Source: Zhihengliuella sp. ISTPL4 (GTDB taxonomy: Bacteria; Actinomycetota; Actinomycetes; Actinomycetales; Microbacteriaceae). From it: 64,000 nucleotides of DNA. The translations under genes were made by a program, and so were the position numbers. Shown piece by piece: positions 1-9,138 of the stretch. Position 1 is the stretch's first letter; every line of letters begins with the position of its first letter. The notes under the pieces are model-generated. The model worked only from the letters and a program-made list of their open reading frames with translations, was not told the DNA's origin and searched no databases. The stretch spans positions 2,572,727 through 2,636,726 of the forward strand of contig NZ_CP025422.1 in assembly GCF_002848265.1 (NCBI RefSeq), written 5' to 3'.

Positions 1-32
1 TCCCGCCAGATGCGCTTGGTCTCGGGCCTCAT
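1..32 (-). CDS. mrpE: Mrp antiporter subunit E, first codons only
   Basis: Partial gene running off the left edge. The ATG at 32 overlaps the TGA of the mrpD gene (ATGA overlap), and the visible codons read MRPETKRIWR. Position directly after mrpD fits MrpE, a small membrane subunit of the Mrp Na+/H+ antiporter. Identity rests on operon order because only ten residues are visible. Confidence 0.7.
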   Translation of the reverse strand, partial: MRPETKRIWR

Positions 33-1582
33 CCCTCCACCTCGTCTTCCAGCTGGACGAGGTTGACCGGCTGCAGCAGGCCCGCCCCGATACGGTCGCA
101 CAGAGCGTACAGCGGTCCGGCGAAGATCGTCAGGGCCAGTGTGACGGCGACCATACCGGCGGTGGCCATGGTCATGATCCTCGGGATGTGCCGGCGCTCC
201 TGCTGCTCATCCGCGGCGGGGGCACCGGTGAGGTAGGAGATGCGACCCTCGGTCTCGGTCGAGTCCTCCTCCTCGCGCCAGAAGGCGAGGTTCCAGGCGC
301 GCATGAGCGCATACAGGGTGAGGAGCGAGGTGATGATGCCGCCGAAGATCAGCACGATCATGAGCGGCGTGCCCACAGAGGCGGCGGCCTCGAACAGGGC
401 GAACTTGCCGATGAACCCGGAGAAGGGCGGCAGACCACCGAGGTTGATCGCCGGGATGAAGTACAGCAGCGCGATGACCGGGGCGATCTTCAGCAGGCCC
501 TTGACCCGCAGGATCGACGTGCTGCCCGCCCGGCGCTCGATGAGACCCACCGCGAGGAACAGGGTGGTCTGCACGACGATGTGGTGGACGATGTAGTACA
601 CGGTCGCGCCGATGGCCGCCGGGGTCGCGATCGCCAGACCGAAGATCATGTACCCGACGTGGCTCACGAGCGTGAACGACAGGATCCGCTTGAGCTCGGC
701 CTGCGCGACGGCGCCGAGGACGCCGACGATCATGGTCGCCAGCGCGATGATGAGCAGCAGGGTGTCGATGCTGTTCGAGGCGAAGAGCTGCGTCTCGGTG
801 CGGATCAGCGCGTAGACGCCGACTTTGGTGAGCAGGCCGGCGAACACCGCGGTGACCGGCGCCGGGGCGGTCGGATAGGAGTCGGGCAGCCAGAACGACA
901 CGGGGAAGATCGCGGCCTTGATCCCGAAGGCGACCACGAGCATGAGATGCAGCACGAGCTGCGTGTCCTGCGGCAACTCCGACATCCGCTCGGCGATCTG
1001 GGCCATGTTGACCGTGCCGAGTGCGCCGTAGATCATCGCGATCGAGGCGAGGAACAGGATCGACGACACGAGCGAGACGACGATGTAGACCGCGCCGGTG
1101 CGGATGCGGGACTCGGTGCTGCCGAGGGTGATGAGCACGTACGACGCCACCAGCAGGATCTCGAATCCGACATACAGGTTGAACAGGTCGCCCGCGATGA
1201 AGGCGTTGAAGATACCGGCGGCCAGGATCAGGTACGAGGGGTTGAAGATCGAGATGGGGGTCTCGTCCGCGCCGTCCGCGACGCCCTGGCCGATGGAGAA
1301 GAGGAGGACCGCGAGCAGCACGATGCTGGAGACGAGCACCAGCAGGGCGGCGAGGCGATCGACGTACAGGACGATTCCGAACGGCACCGGCCACCCGCCC
1401 ACCGACACCGCGAGGGGGGAGCCGGCGTCGACGACCACGAGCAGCACCGCGGCGATGACGGACACGACCGCGAGAGTGGCCACGGTGACGAACGCCTGCA
1501 GGCGTGCGTTGCGACCGAAGACGAGGGTGATCGCGGCGCCGAGGAGCGGCAGGGCGACGAGGAGCGGGACGAGCGTGGTCAT
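29..1582 (-). CDS. mrpD: Mrp Na+/H+ antiporter subunit D
   Basis: A 517-residue, highly hydrophobic protein of the proton-translocating NADH-quinone oxidoreductase family (NuoN/MrpD type), with about 14 predicted membrane segments. Visible family hallmarks are the GIKAAIFPVSFWLPDSYPTA stretch near residue 220, with an intramembrane lysine, and the charged segment near residue 300. MrpD works in the multi-subunit Mrp complex that exchanges cytoplasmic Na+ for H+ in pH and salt homeostasis. It is translationally coupled by ATGA overlaps to mrpC upstream and mrpE downstream. A polar tail at residues 435-465 precedes the last helix. Subunit assignment (D rather than A) follows from length and order. 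Confidence 0.95.
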   Translation of the reverse strand: MTTLVPLLVALPLLGAAITLVFGRNARLQAFVTVATLAVVSVIAAVLLVVVDAGSPLAVSVGGWPVPFGIVLYVDRLAALLVLVSSIVLLAVLLFSIGQGVADGADETPISIFNPSYLILAAGIFNAFIAGDLFNLYVGFEILLVASYVLITLGSTESRIRTGAVYIVVSLVSSILFLASIAMIYGALGTVNMAQIAERMSELPQDTQLVLHLMLVVAFGIKAAIFPVSFWLPDSYPTAPAPVTAVFAGLLTKVGVYALIRTETQLFASNSIDTLLLIIALATMIVGVLGAVAQAELKRILSFTLVSHVGYMIFGLAIATPAAIGATVYYIVHHIVVQTTLFLAVGLIERRAGSTSILRVKGLLKIAPVIALLYFIPAINLGGLPPFSGFIGKFALFEAAASVGTPLMIVLIFGGIITSLLTLYALMRAWNLAFWREEEDSTETEGRISYLTGAPAADEQQERRHIPRIMTMATAGMVAVTLALTIFAGPLYALCDRIGAGLLQPVNLVQLEDEVEG

Positions 1583-2166
1583 GGCCTGCCCTCCCCGTCT
1601 GTCGTGTCGTCGTCCCGGTCCGCGGCGTTGTCCGCTCCGTCGGGTTCGGGCTCCGTCTCGGGCACGTACGGTGCGTCATACGGGGCGTCGTCATGGATCG
1701 CCGGGTTGTCGCGCATGTGCAGGACGGTGATGGGCGCGGTCTGCACCCCCACGAAGTCGGTCGTGGCGTCGTCGTCGTCCGTCTCGGACTCGTCGTCCAT
1801 GAGGTCTTCGTCGGCGTCGGTGCGCTCGCGCAGGGCGATGTCGGCCTCGTCGTCCTCGACCGTGTCCGCCTGACCGAGCTGCCAGGACCGGTAGATGAGC
1901 GCGAGCAGGAACGCGGAGACCGCGAACGTGATGACGATCGCGGTGAGCGTGAGCGCCTGCGGCAGCGGGTCGCTCAGGTCGCCCTCGGTGCCGAAGAACG
2001 GGGCATTGCCCGGAACACCCATCACAATGAGCAGCAGCAGGTTCGTGGCGTTGCCGAGCAGCAGGAACCCGATGAGGACGCGGGTGAGGCTGCGCTCCAG
2101 CATCGCGTACACGCCGCACGCGAAGAGCACGGCCATGATGGCGATGAGAGCGAGCGAGACGTCCAT
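1579..2166 (-). CDS. mrpC: Mrp antiporter subunit C with long acidic tail
   Basis: A 195-residue protein whose first ~100 residues form three membrane helices of the NuoK/MrpC family (MDVSLALIAIMAVLF at the start). The ATG at 2166 overlaps the mrpA stop and the stop overlaps the mrpD start, so the three genes are translationally coupled. Longer in-frame extensions upstream lie inside mrpA and are not needed. MrpC is usually about 110-115 residues. Here residues ~100-195 are a hydrophilic tail rich in Asp and Glu, probably cytoplasmic, whose role is unknown. The membrane domain assignment is firm. Confidence 0.93.
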   Translation of the reverse strand: MDVSLALIAIMAVLFACGVYAMLERSLTRVLIGFLLLGNATNLLLLIVMGVPGNAPFFGTEGDLSDPLPQALTLTAIVITFAVSAFLLALIYRSWQLGQADTVEDDEADIALRERTDADEDLMDDESETDDDDATTDFVGVQTAPITVLHMRDNPAIHDDAPYDAPYVPETEPEPDGADNAADRDDDTTDGEGRP

Positions 2167-5138
2167 CAGCCGTTCCCCCCTGACCGCGAGGAGAAGTCGA
2201 CGGCGACGCCCGCCCCGGTGCGCTGTGCCGCCTGCCGGTCCACTTCCGCGCCGAGGCTGCGGAGCACGTCGAGGACGAGCCCGATCACCACGAGATAGAC
2301 GCCGATGTCGAAGATCGTCGAGGTGACGAACTCCATGTGCCCGATGCCGGGGATCTCCCACTCCCAGAAGGTGCTGGTGAGCGGTGCCATGCCGAAGAAC
2401 AGCGGGACCACGGCGGTGCCCACCGCGAGGATGAGTCCCGCGCCGAGCAGGCGTCCGGCATCGGTGGGGGCGGCGGCGCCGAGCTCCCAGCGCCCTCCCG
2501 CGATGTAGCGCATCACGAGGGCCATGCCCGCGACGAGCCCGCCGGCGAAGCCGCCGCCGGGGAGGTTGTGCCCGGCGAAGAGCAGGAAGATCGACACGAC
2601 GATGATCGTGTGGAACAGGATGCGGACGATCACCTCGAGCAGGATCGACCGGTTCTCCGGCTTCATCTTCTGTCCGCCGACGAGCCAGGCGCGCGGGGCG
2701 GAGCGGTTCTCGGCGGTCTGGAACCGCACGCCGTCCGTCGTCTCCACGAGGGGCCGGCTGCGCGCGGACCTGCGCACGGAGCGCGGCAGGGTCTTCGTGG
2801 CCGCGAGCAGGTCGGCGCGGTGCGTGACGAAGACGAGCGAGGCCACACCCGTCGCGGCGAGCACGAGCACGGACAGCTCACCCATCGTGTCCCAGCCGCG
2901 GAGGTCGACCAGCGCCACGTTCACGACGTTCTTGCCGTGGCCGATCTCGTAGGCGATCTCCGGGAAGATCGCCGAGATCGGGTCGGCCACGCGGGATTGG
3001 GTCGCGACGACGGCCACGAAGGCCATCGTCAGACCGACGCCGATACCGAGGAGGGCTCGCGGGATGCGGCTGACGGAGGCGTTGTGCTCGCCCATGCGCG
3101 CCGGCAGTCGGCGCAGCACCAGGGCGAAGGTCACCATGGTCACCGTCTCCACGAGGATCTGGGTGAGAGCGAGATCCGGCGCGCCGCTGGTGGCGAAGAG
3201 GACGACCATGCCCAGGCCGGTGACGGAGGCGAGCACGACGCCGGTATAGCGCTTGCGGGCCCGCACCGCGACGACGCCCGCGACCGCCATGATCGGAGCC
3301 ACGGCGAGTTGAGCCGGCGTGTGCCAGAGCGAGAGCTGATAGCGGTCGATGTCGCTCGCCACGAGCGCGGTGACCTCGGCGGCGACGAAGACGACGAAGA
3401 TCGTCCCCACGTAGACGGGGAGCGAACCGCGCTGGGTGAGCGTCGTGCTCAGCACCGACAGCCGGTCGATGCCGCGCATCACCACGTAGTAGGCGTCGGC
3501 GGCCGTGAAGGGCAGCAGGCGCGGGCGCCGGTCCCACCCGGTCCGGCGCGTGAGCAGGAAGAGCCCGATGCCGAGCAGGATCGACAGGATCGAGATGCCG
3601 AGAGCGGGCTCGAGGCCGTGCCAGAGCGCGAGGTGCCCTGGGCCCTCGACGGCCGCGCCCTCGTGGTCGAGTCCGGGCGTGGCGGTCAGCGCATAGGGCT
3701 GCAGGGCGACATCGAGCGCGGGGGCGCCGATCCCGGCGGCGAGCGTCACTCCGGCCAGGATGATCGGCGCGGACAGGAAGCCCACGGGCGGGTCGGGCCA
3801 GACCGTATCGGGCTGCCGCTGTCCGTCGGCGTCGCGCTTGGTCCAGAACGCGCCCCAGAGGAAGCGGACACCATATGCCGCGGTGAGCATGGATCCGAGC
3901 GCGACGCCGATCAGGGCGACCAGACCCCATACGGAGCCACCCAGGGCGTCGTCCAGCAGTGCCGTGAGCGTCGACTCCTTCGCCACGAATCCGATGGTCG
4001 GAGCGACCCCGGCCATCGATGCCACAGCGATGAAAGCGGCCGTGGCCATGACCGGCGCCTGCCGGCCGACGCCGGAGAGCTCGGTCACGTCACGGGTGGA
4101 GAGCTGGCGGTCGATGACGCCGACGATGAGGAACAGCGCCGACTTGAACAGCGCGTGCCCGATCACCAGCGCGATGCCGGCGAGGGCGGCCGCCTGGGTC
4201 CCGTAGCCGACGACGACCGCGAAGAAGCCGAGCTGGCTCACCGTGCCGAACGCGAGCACGCGCTTGAGGTCGGTCTCCCGCAGCGCCTGGATGCCACCGA
4301 GGAGCATCGTGAGGATGCCGAGCGTGAGCACGATCGGCCGCCACGTCGGGCTGAACGCGAAGATGGGCGCGAACCGCGCGATGAGGTAGATGCCGGCCTT
4401 CACCATCGCCGCCGCGTGCAGGTAGGCGCTGACCGGGGTCGGCGCCGCCATGGCGCCGGGGAGCCAGAAGTGGAAGGGGAACAGCGCCGACTTGCTGATG
4501 GCGCCGACCAGCAGCATGACGATCGCGGCATCGACGATCGGACCGGTCGGCGCGATCGCGAGGATCTCCCGGATGCTCGACGTCCCCGCGTCGACGACGA
4601 GGAGCACGACGCCGACGAACATGACGAGTCCGCCGAGCGTCGTCACGAGGAGGGCCTGCAGCGCGGCGCGACGGCTGGCGGCGCGGCGCCGGTAGTGGCC
4701 GATGAGGAGGTAGGAGAGGATGCTCGTGGCCTCCCAGAACATCACGAGCATCACGAGGTCGTCGGTGAGGACGAGGCCGTACATCGCGCCGGCGAAGGCG
4801 AGGAGCACGCCGGCGAACTGCCCGATTCCCGCCGCCTCGTCGTGGAAATACCAGCGACAGTAGAGCAGCACGAGGGCACCGACGCCCGTGACGATCAGCG
4901 TGAGCACCCAGCCGAGGACGTCCATGTTCATCGACAGGTTCAGCCCGAGCTGCGGGATCCACGGCACGGAGACGAAAGGCACCGGGCCGTCGAGAACCTG
5001 GGGCGTCAGCACAAGGGCGTGCACGAAGGCGGCCGCCGGGACGAGGGCGGCGACGGCGAAAGCCTGAGCTCCCAACCAGCGCACCAGAACGGGCATCAAG
5101 AGCGACCCGAGGAGGAACACTGCGAGGAGCATCAGCAT
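2166..5138 (-). CDS. mrpA: Mrp antiporter subunit A fused to subunit B
   Basis: A 990-residue polytopic protein, the largest subunit of the Mrp Na+/H+ antiporter. The first ~600 residues are the NuoL/MrpA proton channel domain, with GAISKSALFPFHFWLPGAMA near residue 215. A further membrane block (~660-760) is the MrpA-specific C-terminal region. Residues ~830-960 match MrpB, with the segment FAGHNLPGGGFAGGLVAGMA. The A-B fusion is common in actinobacteria and explains why no separate mrpB is seen. It is the first gene of the operon; its ATG at 5138 is followed upstream by a ~120-bp gap shared with the divergent gene at 5260. Confidence 0.95.
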   Translation of the reverse strand: MLMLLAVFLLGSLLMPVLVRWLGAQAFAVAALVPAAAFVHALVLTPQVLDGPVPFVSVPWIPQLGLNLSMNMDVLGWVLTLIVTGVGALVLLYCRWYFHDEAAGIGQFAGVLLAFAGAMYGLVLTDDLVMLVMFWEATSILSYLLIGHYRRRAASRRAALQALLVTTLGGLVMFVGVVLLVVDAGTSSIREILAIAPTGPIVDAAIVMLLVGAISKSALFPFHFWLPGAMAAPTPVSAYLHAAAMVKAGIYLIARFAPIFAFSPTWRPIVLTLGILTMLLGGIQALRETDLKRVLAFGTVSQLGFFAVVVGYGTQAAALAGIALVIGHALFKSALFLIVGVIDRQLSTRDVTELSGVGRQAPVMATAAFIAVASMAGVAPTIGFVAKESTLTALLDDALGGSVWGLVALIGVALGSMLTAAYGVRFLWGAFWTKRDADGQRQPDTVWPDPPVGFLSAPIILAGVTLAAGIGAPALDVALQPYALTATPGLDHEGAAVEGPGHLALWHGLEPALGISILSILLGIGLFLLTRRTGWDRRPRLLPFTAADAYYVVMRGIDRLSVLSTTLTQRGSLPVYVGTIFVVFVAAEVTALVASDIDRYQLSLWHTPAQLAVAPIMAVAGVVAVRARKRYTGVVLASVTGLGMVVLFATSGAPDLALTQILVETVTMVTFALVLRRLPARMGEHNASVSRIPRALLGIGVGLTMAFVAVVATQSRVADPISAIFPEIAYEIGHGKNVVNVALVDLRGWDTMGELSVLVLAATGVASLVFVTHRADLLAATKTLPRSVRRSARSRPLVETTDGVRFQTAENRSAPRAWLVGGQKMKPENRSILLEVIVRILFHTIIVVSIFLLFAGHNLPGGGFAGGLVAGMALVMRYIAGGRWELGAAAPTDAGRLLGAGLILAVGTAVVPLFFGMAPLTSTFWEWEIPGIGHMEFVTSTIFDIGVYLVVIGLVLDVLRSLGAEVDRQAAQRTGAGVAVDFSSRSGGNG

Positions 5139-5259
5139 ATACGCGGCTCCTCGGGGGCTCGTCGGCCTTGCGGCTCAGGCGGGCGGTGTCCGACCAGTTT
5201 ACCGGGCCGCGACGCCTCTCGGCTCCGCGACCTTCGAGATCGCGTGCCAGAGTGGTCGC

Positions 5260-6762
5260 ATGCAGCGGGTCTGGGGGCGCGAGCTGGCGGGGTGGGCGGC
5301 CGCCCTGGCACTCGCGCTCATCGCCCTCGGGAGCCTTGCGGCTTCGCCCCGGTCGGCCCTCGTGTTCGACGACGGGGACTCGCTGATCGTGGCTCTCGTC
5401 GCGCGCTCTCTCCTCGACGGGGGCGGGGGCGACTGGGCGATGTCCAGCGTCCTCTTCCTTCCGGAGATCGCGGTTTTCACGGCCCTCGACGCCGTGCTGC
5501 CCCTCGACGTGGACGGCGTGCTGGTGGTCAACGCGGTGGTGAACGTGCTCGCGCTGTACGGGGTGATCCGACTCGCCGCCGGGCGGCGCGTCGAGGGTCG
5601 AGCTCCGGTCGCCTGGTCGGTCGCGGCGCTCGCACTGTTCTGCGTCCTCGTCGTCACGGAGGCCTCCCCGTCTCGCGACGCGCTCGAACTCGCATCGCTG
5701 ATGCTGACGACCACGTACTACTCCGCCACCGTCGTCGGTGTGCTCCTCGCCGTCGGCCTGTGCCGGCGGCTCCTCGATCGCGCCTCCGGGGGCGCGGCGC
5801 TGCGGGTCGCCCTCGCGGTCGTCGCTGCCCTCTCGACGCTGAGCAACCCGCTGTTCGCCGCGTGGGGGGCGGTCCCCCTCGCGCTGCTCCTCGGCGGTAT
5901 CGCTCTCCGGGCGCCGACCGTCCGTCGCCGGAGCGTCCTGCTGGTCGCGGCTCTGGCGGGCGGCAGTCTCGGGGGCTTCGTCGCACGCATTCCGTTCGCG
6001 GCATGGATCGCGAACTCCGGTGCCGGCTATGTGCATCCCGCGGAGTGGGCGCACTCCGCCGCGTACTACACCGGTCTCGCGGCGGACCGGCTGTCCACCG
6101 TCGGCGGGGTGCTCGGCGCGATCGTCGTGCTGGGCCTGATGGTGCTCGCGGTGATCCTGACGACCCGAGTGACCGACGCCGGGAGTCGTCTCGTGGCGAT
6201 CGCCGCCTGGCTGCTCCCCGCCATCGTGGTTCTCGGAGCCGTCGCTGCGGGGACGCACGCCGCGCGCTACCTGCAGCCCCTCGCCTTCGCTCCCGTGCTC
6301 GCCCTCGTGGCCGCACCCCGCGTCCTGCCGCTCCCGCCGGCGCTCTCCCGGGCGCTGACGGCCGTGGTCGCGGTGGTGCTCTTCGTGGGTGGAGGGCTCG
6401 CGGTGGTCCGGACCGCGCACGCGGCGACCGCGCCCGACCGTGACCTCGCCTGTGTCACCGACTGGGTGAACGGATCAGGGCGCACCGGTGCGGGCCAGTT
6501 CTGGACCGTGCGACTGCCGAAGCTGCACGCGGCGGACCCCGCCCGGCTCGTGCAGGTCGACCATGAGCTCCGCGGCTACGCCTGGCTCATCGACCGCCGC
6601 GATCTCACCCCGGGGGCGGTGACGTTCCTCGTCGAGGACGCGCAGACCGTGCCCTGGAGCCTGCCGGGCGACGCGCAACCCACCGCCGTCGTCGAGTGCG
6701 GACGGTATCGCATCCTCGACTACGCCCCCGGGACGCTCCCGATCGGTCCCGCCCACTCCTGA
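5260..6762 (+). CDS. uncharacterised polytopic membrane protein
   Basis: A 500-residue protein with roughly ten hydrophobic segments over residues 5-390 and a soluble C-terminal part (~395-500). The first extramembrane loop contains an acidic cluster (FDDGDS, near residue 40), and ALSTLSNPLFAAWG lies near residue 195. An acidic motif in the first outer loop is reminiscent of GT-C type lipid-linked glycosyltransferases, but this is only a topological resemblance and I do not recognise the family. It is transcribed divergently from mrpA and converges on the LacI gene 13 bp downstream. No sign of transfer is evident. Confidence 0.8.
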   Translation: MQRVWGRELAGWAAALALALIALGSLAASPRSALVFDDGDSLIVALVARSLLDGGGGDWAMSSVLFLPEIAVFTALDAVLPLDVDGVLVVNAVVNVLALYGVIRLAAGRRVEGRAPVAWSVAALALFCVLVVTEASPSRDALELASLMLTTTYYSATVVGVLLAVGLCRRLLDRASGGAALRVALAVVAALSTLSNPLFAAWGAVPLALLLGGIALRAPTVRRRSVLLVAALAGGSLGGFVARIPFAAWIANSGAGYVHPAEWAHSAAYYTGLAADRLSTVGGVLGAIVVLGLMVLAVILTTRVTDAGSRLVAIAAWLLPAIVVLGAVAAGTHAARYLQPLAFAPVLALVAAPRVLPLPPALSRALTAVVAVVLFVGGGLAVVRTAHAATAPDRDLACVTDWVNGSGRTGAGQFWTVRLPKLHAADPARLVQVDHELRGYAWLIDRRDLTPGAVTFLVEDAQTVPWSLPGDAQPTAVVECGRYRILDYAPGTLPIGPAHS

Positions 6763-6775
6763 CCAGCGCGCGCGT

Positions 6776-7837
6776 TCAGCGTGACGGCGGCGGTGCGGTC
6801 GTGGTGCCGGCACGGAAGACGCAGTGCAGGTCCTGCGTGACGCCCTGCTCACCGCGCAGCATCCGGGCGACCTGCTCTCCGGCCGCCCTGCCCTTCTCCA
6901 CCGCAGGCTGCACGCTCGTGGTGAGGGTGAGGTCGCCGAGGCCGTCGAGCGGGATGCCGTCGAACCCGGCGACCGAGAGGTCTTCGGGGACGCGCAGCCC
7001 GAGCTCCTCCGCCGCGCGGATCACGCCGACGGCGAGCAGGTCGCTCTGCGCGAGCACGGCGGTCGGGCGAGTGGCCGGGTCGGCCAGGAGCATCCGCCCG
7101 ACGAGGATGCCCTCGTCGATGAGGCTGCCCGAGGCCGAGATCGCCGGGGCATCCGGGAAGACCTCCCGCATCCCGGCGAGGCGGTCGACCGTCACGTCGA
7201 CGGTCGCGTTCGCCAACCGCTCCGGTGTGATGAGGGTGCGCTCGCGTTCGGCATCCAGCGAGAGCGTGACGAGCGCCACGTCCCGGTGGCCGAGGTCGTA
7301 CACATGGCGGGCGACGTCAGCGGAGGCGGCGACGTTGTCCAGGGTGATCCGCGGGACGTCGAGCCCCGCGTCCCCCTCGATGACGACGACCGGCAGGCCG
7401 CGTCCGAGCACGATCTCGAGGGAGGCCCGCGTGCGGCCGGAGCACCCGATGAGCACCACGGCATCCACGGGAGCGCTCGCGATCGCCGAGCCGTCCTCAC
7501 CCGGCTCGTCGCGCATGAGGAGGATCCCGGCGCTCAGTTCGGCCAGCCCGTCGGTGAGGCCGTCCATCATCGCGGTCGTGACCGGGTCGAGGAAGGCCGC
7601 GCGCAGATGCCCCTCCAGCACCACCGCCACGATGCCGCTGCGCCCGCGCCGGAGGGAGGCGGCGCGCGGGTCGGGGCCGGTGTAGCCGAGCTCGGTCGCG
7701 GCGGCGAGCACCCGGTCCCTGGTGGCGGGCGCGACCTTGGCCTTGCCGCTGAAGACGACGGACGCGGTCGAGGTGGCGACCCCCGCCTCGCGAGCCACAT
7801 CGGCGATCGTGGGCCGGCGCGGCGTCTCCCTGGTCAT
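6776..7837 (-). CDS. LacI-family transcriptional regulator
   Basis: A 353-residue repressor. The N-terminal helix-turn-helix (residues ~9-30, TIADVAREAGVATSTASVVF) and hinge are followed by a periplasmic-binding-protein-like sensor domain (residues ~65-345), with the family segment AGFDGIPLDGLGDLTLTTSV near the end. The start is the ATG at 7837, chosen because MTRETPRRPTIADVA is the usual spacing before the HTH; upstream codons overlap the divergent gene. It is transcribed away from an MFS transporter gene. A perfect palindrome at 7871-7884 lies between them and is the likely operator. The effector is unknown, probably a sugar or the transporter's substrate. Confidence 0.93.
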   Translation of the reverse strand: MTRETPRRPTIADVAREAGVATSTASVVFSGKAKVAPATRDRVLAAATELGYTGPDPRAASLRRGRSGIVAVVLEGHLRAAFLDPVTTAMMDGLTDGLAELSAGILLMRDEPGEDGSAIASAPVDAVVLIGCSGRTRASLEIVLGRGLPVVVIEGDAGLDVPRITLDNVAASADVARHVYDLGHRDVALVTLSLDAERERTLITPERLANATVDVTVDRLAGMREVFPDAPAISASGSLIDEGILVGRMLLADPATRPTAVLAQSDLLAVGVIRAAEELGLRVPEDLSVAGFDGIPLDGLGDLTLTTSVQPAVEKGRAAGEQVARMLRGEQGVTQDLHCVFRAGTTTAPPPSR

Positions 7838-7870
7838 ACTCCGAGGATAGCCCGCTTCGGTCGCGGAAGG

Positions 7871-7884
7871 TCGAATCGATTCGA
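7871..7884. promoter_or_regulatory. candidate LacI-family operator
   Basis: TCGAATCGATTCGA is a perfect 14-bp palindrome with the central CG step typical of LacI-family operators. It lies in the 60-bp gap between the divergent LacI and MFS genes and directly abuts TAAGCT (7885-7890), the likely -10 box of the MFS gene. Binding there would block that promoter and could autoregulate the repressor. Confidence 0.7.
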
Positions 7885-7897
7885 TAAGCTGTCCGCC

Positions 7898-9136
7898 ATG
7901 GACACCGCCCTCACCCGCTCGCAGTTCGTGCGCTGGCGCACCGCGATCTTCGCCATCTTCCTCGCCAGCGGCCTCTCGATCGCGACCTGGGCCTCCCGTG
8001 TTCCCGGGATCAAGGAGGCGCTCGACCTCGACAACGCGCAGGTCGGCCTCATCCTGCTCGGCATGGGCGTCGCGTCCATCCTCGGCATCTCCACGAGTCC
8101 CGCCGTCATGGCGCGGACCGGCGCGCAGCGCGGCATGCTCCTGGCGATGCTCACGTTCGCCACCGGTATCGCGCTCGTCGGTCTCGGCGCGACCGTCTTC
8201 GGGTCGGTGCCCGTCGTGCTCGTGGGCATGGTGCTCTTCGGATTCGGCAACGGCTGCGTCGACGTGATGATGAACGTCGAGGCGACCGCCATCGAACAGC
8301 AGATGGGCCGCACCATCCTGCCGGTCTTCCACGCGTTCTTCAGCTTCGGCACTGTCCTCGGCGCGGGGATCGGCGCCCTGGCCGCGGCCCTCAAGGTCGA
8401 CGTCGGCACGCACGCCGTGTCGATGGGCGTGCTCATCGCGGTGATCGCCGTCCTCTGCTTCTTCCAGGTACCCGTGCGCGAGGCCGCACTCGACCCCGAG
8501 GACCACGACAAGCCCCCGTTCCGCGAGCGGATGCACACCGCGCTCGAGGCGTGGCGCGAGCCGCGCACCTACCTCCTCGGCACGGTCATGCTCGGCATGT
8601 CCTTCGCGGAGGGTGGCGCCAACGACTGGATCGCCCTCGGCACCGAGCAGGGGCACGGCTTCGCGGAGGGCACGGGAGCCGTCGCCCTCGCGGTGTTCTC
8701 CGTCGGCATGACGGTGGTGCGCCTCTTCGGCGGGCCGCTCGTCGACCGCTTCGGCCGGGTGCTCGTGCTGCGCATCCTGGCCGCGACCGCTGCCACCGGC
8801 ATCCTCCTGTTCATCCTCGCGCCCACGCTGCCGCTGGTCCTCGTCGGCGCGGCGCTGTGGGGCATCGGCGCGTCGCTCGGCTTCCCCCTCGGCATGTCGG
8901 CGGCGGCGGACGACCCGGCCAAGGCCGCCGCACGGGTGAGTGCGGCGGCGACGATCGGCTACGTGGCGTTCCTCGGCGGCCCGCCCGTACTCGGCGTCAT
9001 CAGCGAGCACATCGGGCTGCTCAACACGCTCTTCATCCTCGTCGCGCTCGTGGTGCTCTCCGGCCTGTTCTCCGGCGCCGCCCGGCCGCTCCGCGCGGAG
9101 GAGAAGGCTCCAGCGATTCCGACCACCGAGCGCTGA
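7898..9136 (+). CDS. MFS transporter
   Basis: A 412-residue major-facilitator protein with about 12 membrane helices. The N-terminal part includes FLASGLSIATWASRVPGIKE, a pattern seen in MFS proteins related to YbjJ and the fucose-permease group. The start is the ATG at 7898; TAAGCT ends 7 nt before it, so the mRNA may be leaderless. The divergent LacI regulator and shared operator suggest substrate-induced expression of this importer or exporter. The gene ends 2 bp from the convergent response-regulator gene. Substrate cannot be read from the sequence. Confidence 0.9.
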   Translation: MDTALTRSQFVRWRTAIFAIFLASGLSIATWASRVPGIKEALDLDNAQVGLILLGMGVASILGISTSPAVMARTGAQRGMLLAMLTFATGIALVGLGATVFGSVPVVLVGMVLFGFGNGCVDVMMNVEATAIEQQMGRTILPVFHAFFSFGTVLGAGIGALAAALKVDVGTHAVSMGVLIAVIAVLCFFQVPVREAALDPEDHDKPPFRERMHTALEAWREPRTYLLGTVMLGMSFAEGGANDWIALGTEQGHGFAEGTGAVALAVFSVGMTVVRLFGGPLVDRFGRVLVLRILAATAATGILLFILAPTLPLVLVGAALWGIGASLGFPLGMSAAADDPAKAAARVSAAATIGYVAFLGGPPVLGVISEHIGLLNTLFILVALVVLSGLFSGAARPLRAEEKAPAIPTTER

Positions 9137-9138
9137 CC

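Noticed and set aside
2337..6443. A 1368-codon open frame on the plus strand
   Set aside because: It is antisense to mrpA. Composition is dominated by Arg, Glu, Asp, Gly and His as expected from the complement of a GC-rich coding strand, and it has no recognisable domain.
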